From NCBI GenBank assembly GCA_052034685.1, contig JBPOIH010000011.1:44016-108015 (forward strand): a DNA stretch of 64,000 bases, written 5' to 3'. Source of the DNA: CAYUUR01 sp052034685 (GTDB taxonomy: Bacteria; Patescibacteriota; Saccharimonadia; Saccharimonadales; CAYUUR01). The position numbers and the translations under genes are program-made. This document shows, one piece after another, positions 59,852-64,000 of this stretch. Under the pieces are notes generated by a model. The model had not been told where the DNA came from and searched no databases. It saw only the letters and a list, made by a program, of their open reading frames with translations. Each line of letters starts with the position of its first letter. Position 1 is the stretch's first letter.

Positions 59852-60272
59852 TTCATCCCTCTTTGATAACAATACGTTCTATAAGGCGTTTGAGCGTGAT
59901 TTAAGGCACGCTAGACAGTCTGCAATCATAGAAAGCCCCTTCATCACCAGAAGAAGGATGGAGCACCTGCTGCCGCTACTTACGAGGTTGCGTCGTAAGG
60001 GTGTAAGAATAGTAGTAAATACTAGAAATCCAGAGGAACATAACCAAGAATATGCTATCCAGGCAGAAGAAGCAGTAGCAGCAATGCAGGATATTGGCAT
60101 AAAAGTGCTCTATACTGTCAAGCATCATCGAAAACTAGCCATAATTGACGAGGAAATACTATGGGAAGGTAGCTTGAACATTCTGTCTCAAGGAGATAGC
60201 TGTGAGATCATGCGCCGAACGGTATCAAGTAGCCTTGTGTATCAGATGCTATGCTTTATCAAATTGTGTTAA
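59844..60272 (+). CDS. Phospholipase D-like (HKD) protein, copy 1
   Basis: 142 residues from ATG 59844 (AAGGAGGGTGGCA upstream). FDNNTFYKAFERDLRHARQS, IIESPFITRRRMEHLLPLLT and VVNTRNPEEHNQEYA lead to the HKD motif HHRKLAIIDEEILWEGSLNI (H-x-K-x4-D then GS and N). A single HKD motif per chain suggests a dimeric active site, as in the Nuc/bacterial PLD endonucleases and in PLD domains appended to helicases. Cleavage of nucleic-acid or other phosphodiesters is expected. About 45 per cent identical by eye to copy 2 at 62151. Confidence 0.78.
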   Translation: MNNSSLFDNNTFYKAFERDLRHARQSAIIESPFITRRRMEHLLPLLTRLRRKGVRIVVNTRNPEEHNQEYAIQAEEAVAAMQDIGIKVLYTVKHHRKLAIIDEEILWEGSLNILSQGDSCEIMRRTVSSSLVYQMLCFIKLC

Positions 60273-61091
60273 TTAACCCAAGCTAACCGAGTATGTAGGA
60301 CGTAGATCGATCCAGTACTTTATTGATTCTTTTGGTATATAGCCACCCGATATTAAATACCGTTCAATTGCTACAACTAACTCACTTACAACACTTGTTA
60401 CATTTTCGTTCTCTGCAAGGACCTCATTAAACAAGTCGGTAAGATCTACGTCGATATCGATATCCGTTAATGACGCAACGAGGTGCTTATCGAATTCTGG
60501 CCATTGCTTATTGGCCAATAAGAGCGCGTTACCCGCGAGCCGCAAAATACTTAGTTTAGCCAATTCAAGATAGTAGGCATCATTCCGCTCCGCGGCAATC
60601 TTAAAATGCTCTTCGTATTCAAACACGAGCTGCGCGTAAAGCCACTGAAGCTTCTGCCTGGCGACATTATCAGGGTACCATTCAAAACGTTGTTGAAGCG
60701 CAGAAAAGTTGCCATCTGGATCCGTAACAATAAGGCTACGAACTGTCTCTCTTAGGGCGTTATCATTCTTATAGTTGGTCAGTTCTTTTTCGGTCGCGGT
60801 GAGACTTTTTAGTCGATGTATCTGGATTGGCAAATCCTTTTGCATCGAGATACTCTTCTTAAACAGGGGGATAATATCTTTATATTGTTCAACATCAGTT
60901 TCGTTTTTGCAGTAAAAGTCTAAATCTATATCGCTGTACTGATCATAATGGCCCGATGCTATAGATCCAGATATAACCGTTATGATATTCGACGCAAAGT
61001 CTGGATTGTCAGCAAATAACGTATCGGTAAGGAAGTTTTTAATCAAAGACACTATCGTTGATTTATCTTGTTTGTAAAATTCTTTAAACAT
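60273..61091 (-). CDS. Nucleotidyltransferase-fold protein
   Basis: 272 residues. VISGSIASGHYDQYSDIDLD FY near residues 39-60 is the Pol-beta-type GS...D-x-D signature; the third acidic residue would be near IQIHRL. The C-terminal half is helical (KLQWLYAQLVFEYEEHFKIA) like aminoglycoside nucleotidyltransferases or DUF4037-type proteins. It could adenylylate a small molecule or a protein; HEPN-like function of the helical half is possible. It sits between the two PLD-like modules on the opposite strand and abuts copy 1 stop to stop. Confidence 0.7.
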   Translation of the reverse strand: MFKEFYKQDKSTIVSLIKNFLTDTLFADNPDFASNIITVISGSIASGHYDQYSDIDLDFYCKNETDVEQYKDIIPLFKKSISMQKDLPIQIHRLKSLTATEKELTNYKNDNALRETVRSLIVTDPDGNFSALQQRFEWYPDNVARQKLQWLYAQLVFEYEEHFKIAAERNDAYYLELAKLSILRLAGNALLLANKQWPEFDKHLVASLTDIDIDVDLTDLFNEVLAENENVTSVVSELVVAIERYLISGGYIPKESIKYWIDLRPTYSVSLG

Positions 61092-61223
61092 AATACTCCA
61101 GCTTAATTTATCTCAATGACATTAACTAAAGTATAACATCGTAGATTTCCGTATTACTAAAGGTTTGATCGTCCTATTTGACTCGGCTTGGTTGTTGAAT
61201 TTAGACCTTCACAATAATTTAGT

Positions 61224-61796
61224 TTATCGAACCCAGTCCTGTAGATCTTCTTCCCCGGCAAGTGTACCCTTAACATGATCTAGCCAGTATTTTATATGAT
61301 CACGATCCTCGGGCTTAGACCACGACAGACGCGAACTACTAGATTCACCCTCTTTACCTAGCTGTGCGTCACTTGGTGCAGAGTCTCTAGCCACCACAAG
61401 GTCGTTAGGAGTTGAACTAACCGTTACGATTCTTGGCAACTCCTCGGTGGGAGAGTTTGTAATCCTGTGACGTGCGGTAAAAGTCCAAGCTTTTGTATCT
61501 GGGTTAACTGTTGCTGTAGCGCTATAATGCGGACGTATTACACCGGCTGCCGGGCCAGGCGTGCCAACGGCATAAAAGGGCTGGTTGGGGCTAGGGTCTT
61601 TAGGTGCCTCGCCAAAAGTAGCTGGCGTTCTATACACTTGTTTTTGCTTAGCCAAAATTGCTTCAAAAACTTCTGCTTCGGCTTCGGGACGCTCAGGGCT
61701 ATCCTGCAGAGCCTCATTTCTCATCTCTTCATAATCAACATTCGAGCCCTCGGGCATTGGCTTAACTGACTCACTTCCACTAGGATTACCAGACAT
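61224..61796 (-). CDS. Hypothetical protein, 190 aa
   Basis: Not recognised. The first 60 residues are Glu/Ser/Pro-rich and probably disordered; the rest is mixed with Pro-rich loops (PNQPFYAVGTPGPAAGVIRP) and ends DLQDWVR. No signal peptide. It lies between the two PLD-like modules. Confidence 0.5.
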   Translation of the reverse strand: MSGNPSGSESVKPMPEGSNVDYEEMRNEALQDSPERPEAEAEVFEAILAKQKQVYRTPATFGEAPKDPSPNQPFYAVGTPGPAAGVIRPHYSATATVNPDTKAWTFTARHRITNSPTEELPRIVTVSSTPNDLVVARDSAPSDAQLGKEGESSSSRLSWSKPEDRDHIKYWLDHVKGTLAGEEDLQDWVR

Positions 61797-61974
61797 ACCA
61801 CAATCTCCATACTTATATGAACATCTTACTTAAATATCCATTAAACGGCAAATTATACTGATGACGCCCAGATCAAGTACCTAAGTTCAGACATGACGGT
61901 AAAGACCCAGCTGAGTTAAGGGGCAAAAGGGATTCGAACTTTGCTAACAGATATAAATTTGACAGGAGAAATAT

Positions 61975-62157
61975 ATGTTGAGATGTAGTGCAAATAATCG
62001 AACTTTTTACAGATCAAAAACTAAATGTTCTATTTGGCTGGATAGGCAGTCCGCTAATGGAACTTTCTCCATTGAGGATTATGACCCTCATTTTAACATA
62101 GATGAGGTGCTTAAAGTCCTCGAAGACGAAGACGTTGAGGAGGATAAATCATGCTAA
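61975..62157 (+). CDS. Small acidic partner ORF of the second PLD-like gene
   Basis: 60 residues with a good ribosome site (GACAGGAGAAATAT). A basic, Arg/Lys-rich first half (CSANNRTFYRSKTKCSIWLD) and an acidic second half (IDEVLKVLEDEDVEEDKSC). Homologous to the ORF at 59726. Overlaps the PLD-like start by seven bases, with the GGAGG of the next gene inside its own last codons, so the two are translated together. Confidence 0.7.
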   Translation: MLRCSANNRTFYRSKTKCSIWLDRQSANGTFSIEDYDPHFNIDEVLKVLEDEDVEEDKSC

Positions 62158-62636
62158 GCACTATCACCTCAAAACTAGCACCTATTCTTGCAGTTACACA
62201 CGACTCTACGCTGTTTAACGAGGATACATTCTACAAAGCGTTTGAGAAGGACTTACGAAGGTGCCGAAACGAATTAATCATTGAGAGTGCCTTTATGACC
62301 TGTCGCCGCGTATCTCAGCTATTGCCAACTCTTAAGCTACTCAAGAAAAACCGAGTCAGAGTTGTCGTAAACACCCGTAACCCCGAAGAACACGACAAAC
62401 ATATGTGCGTGGAAGCCAGAAAATCCCTAGCCCTACTACTTGAGGCGGGTATACAGGTAATTTTTAGTGAAAGTCTTCACCGTAAGACTGCTATCGTTGA
62501 CCGTAACGTCCTCTGGGAAGGATCGTTGAACATCCTATCGCAAAACGATAGTCTTGAGGTCATGCGACGAACCGAATCAACAAAACTAGCTTGGCAGATG
62601 GTAAAGTTCTCTGGTCTAGATGAACGAATAAGTTAA
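62151..62636 (+). CDS. Phospholipase D-like (HKD) protein, copy 2
   Basis: 161 residues. Same plan as copy 1: FNEDTFYKAFEKDLRRCRNE, IIESAFMTCRRVSQLLPTLK, VVNTRNPEEHDKHM, then LHRKTAIVDRNVLWEGSLNI. The HKD motif is intact. It has about 15 extra N-terminal residues (MLSTITSKLAPILAVTHDST). Two paralogous modules so close together suggest duplication in place. Confidence 0.8.
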   Translation: MLSTITSKLAPILAVTHDSTLFNEDTFYKAFEKDLRRCRNELIIESAFMTCRRVSQLLPTLKLLKKNRVRVVVNTRNPEEHDKHMCVEARKSLALLLEAGIQVIFSESLHRKTAIVDRNVLWEGSLNILSQNDSLEVMRRTESTKLAWQMVKFSGLDERIS

Positions 62637-62791
62637 CCAATAAAAGAAGAGTTGCTGCTCTCTCGCAAGTGCTGCTGAACACCAACCCTTCTAAGCATAA
62701 GTATACCTTATAGTTGTCTTCTAACTAGAGTTTAAGCCACGACACAAAGCGCTTGCGGTATTCACACTAGTCTGGTATAATATGCTTAAAT

Positions 62792-63424
62792 ATGGCTGAG
62801 GCACTAACACTCCCCACTGACCAGCAGACTGTTATTCTAAGGCAGCTTACTATTGAAGACGCGGAAGCATACTTTGACAGTGTTGAAGCGAGTCGTGAGC
62901 ATCTTGCGATGTTTAGCGACGAGACAAATGTAAACTACCCTGATCTAGACTCAGTCAGGAGCTCAATAGCAGATCCTAAAAACCCTGATCGGAAGAGGTT
63001 CGGTATCTGGGATAGTGATACGTTTGTCGGAACAATCAACATAACTCCAAAGGATGAAGGAGCCGAGATTGGCTATTGGCTCGATGCAAGACATACCGGA
63101 CGTGGATATGCCACCCTAGCAACAGGAGCGCTTGCAAAGTGGGGAGTTCAAGATATGGGTCAAGATCGTGTCTATGCTGAAGTTGTGGAAGATAATGGCG
63201 CAAGCATTCGCGTGCTTGAACGCGCAGGGTTTCACAAAACAAGTTCATTTCTAGGCAAACTAGTGTTTGATTATGGCTCTGAGGAAGTTGACATTGTGAA
63301 TTCAGACGAACAGCTACAGTTTGATGGGATGGAGCAGTTTATAATACCCGAAGACTGGATACCTGAATTGACGGTCGAGGTCTCTGGTATCCCGTTTTTA
63401 AGAGTTACAAAGTTTCATCAGTAG
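62792..63424 (+). CDS. GNAT-family acetyltransferase (RimJ/RimL type)
   Basis: 210 residues. GNAT fold: VILRQLTIEDAEAYFDSVEA, then EIGYWLDARHTGRGYATLAT (acetyl-CoA loop R-G-Y-A) and YAEVVEDNGASIRVLERAGF (the N-x-x-S-x-x-V-x-E-x-x-G-F motif). The last 45 residues are extra for this family, and the frame ends at TAG just where an AbrB-like domain begins in the adjacent frame. TATAAT preceded by TGG lies ten bases before ATG. It probably acetylates a protein, peptide or small molecule. Confidence 0.85.
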   Translation: MAEALTLPTDQQTVILRQLTIEDAEAYFDSVEASREHLAMFSDETNVNYPDLDSVRSSIADPKNPDRKRFGIWDSDTFVGTINITPKDEGAEIGYWLDARHTGRGYATLATGALAKWGVQDMGQDRVYAEVVEDNGASIRVLERAGFHKTSSFLGKLVFDYGSEEVDIVNSDEQLQFDGMEQFIIPEDWIPELTVEVSGIPFLRVTKFHQ

Positions 63425-63666
63425 GACAACTGTCTATTCCTGCCTCAGCGCGTCACCGTTGGGGACTTGATGAAGGTGGCTCTGTGCAGGTATACGATGT
63501 GGGTGGAGCAGTATTTATTTTCCCTGAAGCGATTCATCCTGACACCGCACTAGAACGAATTCATCAGTCAGTATCACCTGATCGCTCAGATAACCCCGAG
63601 ACATACAAACAAAAAGTAGCTATTCGCGGAATCTTAAACGATATAAAGGGTGAGTTCGAGAGTTAA
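63367..63666 (+). pseudogene. AbrB/SpoVT-like domain, out of frame with the GNAT gene
   Basis: After a TGA at 63364 the frame encodes KSYKVSSVGQLSIPASARHR then WGLDEGGSVQVYDVGGAVFI, a textbook AbrB/MazE swapped-hairpin start, and a helical tail to TAA at 63666. There is no start codon upstream of the motif; a GTG at 63484 would lose half the domain. It overlaps the GNAT end across TTTTTAAG. Either a one-base frameshift has split a GNAT-AbrB fusion, or ribosomes shift there. Confidence 0.6.
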
Positions 63667-63752
63667 CAAACTTTCAAGAGCAATGGTTCACATCTGTTAA
63701 TAGCAGATCCTGATATTGCAATATCTGAATAATATAGTAGAATTTACATATT

Positions 63753-64000
63753 ATGCCAGTTCACGCAGATGCGCTAGTTGTACGACCACTATTTATGGAT
63801 GCCTTAGGTGGTGGATTTGAACCATTATCTGATCCTCAAGGACGAACACATACTCTTGGACGCTTAGCCTATGCTTCATTCACAAAGGGTGACGTTGTAA
63901 TGGACGGCTATGATGATGAGCACTTTGGTGTGACTTACGAACCTTCGTGGGCGCCTGGCGTCGAGGCTACAGTTATCTGTAAGCAATTTTCAGCTGTTAC
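63753..64000 (+). CDS. Hypothetical protein, partial at the window edge
   Basis: At least 82 residues, cut by the end of the window. MPVHADALVVRPLFMDALGG, then SDPQGRTHTLGRLAYASFTK and YEPSWAPG match the protein at 12823-13335. TAGAAT ends nine bases before the ATG, the leaderless pattern. Function unknown. Confidence 0.65.
   Translation, partial: MPVHADALVVRPLFMDALGGGFEPLSDPQGRTHTLGRLAYASFTKGDVVMDGYDDEHFGVTYEPSWAPGVEATVICKQFSAV

Noticed and set aside
61940..61965. tRNA-end-like GGGGCAAAAGGGATTCGAAC ahead of the second PLD module
   Set aside because: The T-stem does not pair and no other tRNA part is present; noted only as a possible remnant.
1..64000. Recoding of UGA, as in Gracilibacteria and Absconditabacteria
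   Set aside because: TGA ends intact genes such as atpB and atpG, and full-length proteins read through without in-frame TGA.

Overview
The window reads as chromosomal DNA of a small-genome, host-dependent bacterium of the Patescibacteria (CPR), most likely Saccharibacteria (TM7). This is inference from style, not from a marker search. Genes are short and densely packed, and many are unrecognised. The F-type ATP synthase operon carries two extra unknown genes. An aquaporin-like channel, a MacB-type exporter, a giant repeat surface protein, a pilin-like protein and a single-chain PheRS-like protein are present, with almost no biosynthetic pathways. The standard code is used: TGA ends several intact genes, for example atpB and atpG. 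Many ATG or GTG starts lie 6-10 nt after an extended -10 box (TGnTATAAT-like), so leaderless mRNAs look common; they mix with genes that have strong AGGAGG-type sites.

Layout. 1-9 kb: small accessory genes (pilin/PepSY protein, OmdA-like, 2H phosphoesterase, DUF1697, VIT1-like, shikimate-kinase-like, CPBP protease) with several broken genes. 9-12 kb: an HxlR-like regulator with a small amphipathic protein, then a Fur-glutaredoxin-DUF2202 redox/metal operon opposite a rhodanese. 12.1-23.3 kb: accessory DNA stacked beside a tRNA-Asn gene. Copies of the tRNA 3-prime end and a 108-bp near-identical repeat bracket a peptide-modification cluster. 23.4-36 kb: a PAS/zinc-ribbon protein, a 2035-residue surface protein with its ABC exporter, smpB, a glycosidase and a glycosyltransferase back to back, a nuclease, and cobO with repeated copies of its own 3-prime end. 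37-45 kb: atpBEFHA-X1-G-X2-DC. 45-59 kb: a possible zeta/cadmium-type carbonic anhydrase, aquaporin, UvrD-type helicase-nuclease, surface and membrane proteins, and a PheRS-like gene behind a leader-peptide attenuator. 59-64 kb: two copies of a small-acidic-ORF/phospholipase-D-like module, a tandem hairpin element, a nucleotidyltransferase, and a GNAT gene joined out of frame to an AbrB-like domain.

The best candidate for an undescribed system is the 14.8-22.9 kb cluster. A 30-residue peptide gene (18539-18631) ending in a Cys/Ser-rich tail has its own consensus promoter, a strong ribosome site and a following terminator. Downstream is one polypeptide that appears to combine a winged-helix peptide-binding region, a SagB-type dehydrogenase and a YcaO cyclodehydratase. 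An APH-fold kinase and an alpha/beta hydrolase follow in the same transcript. A transketolase and a divergent FAD/NAD(P)-binding protein lie upstream. I infer a thiazole/oxazole-type RiPP pathway carried on a tRNA-Asn-linked island in an ultra-small bacterium.
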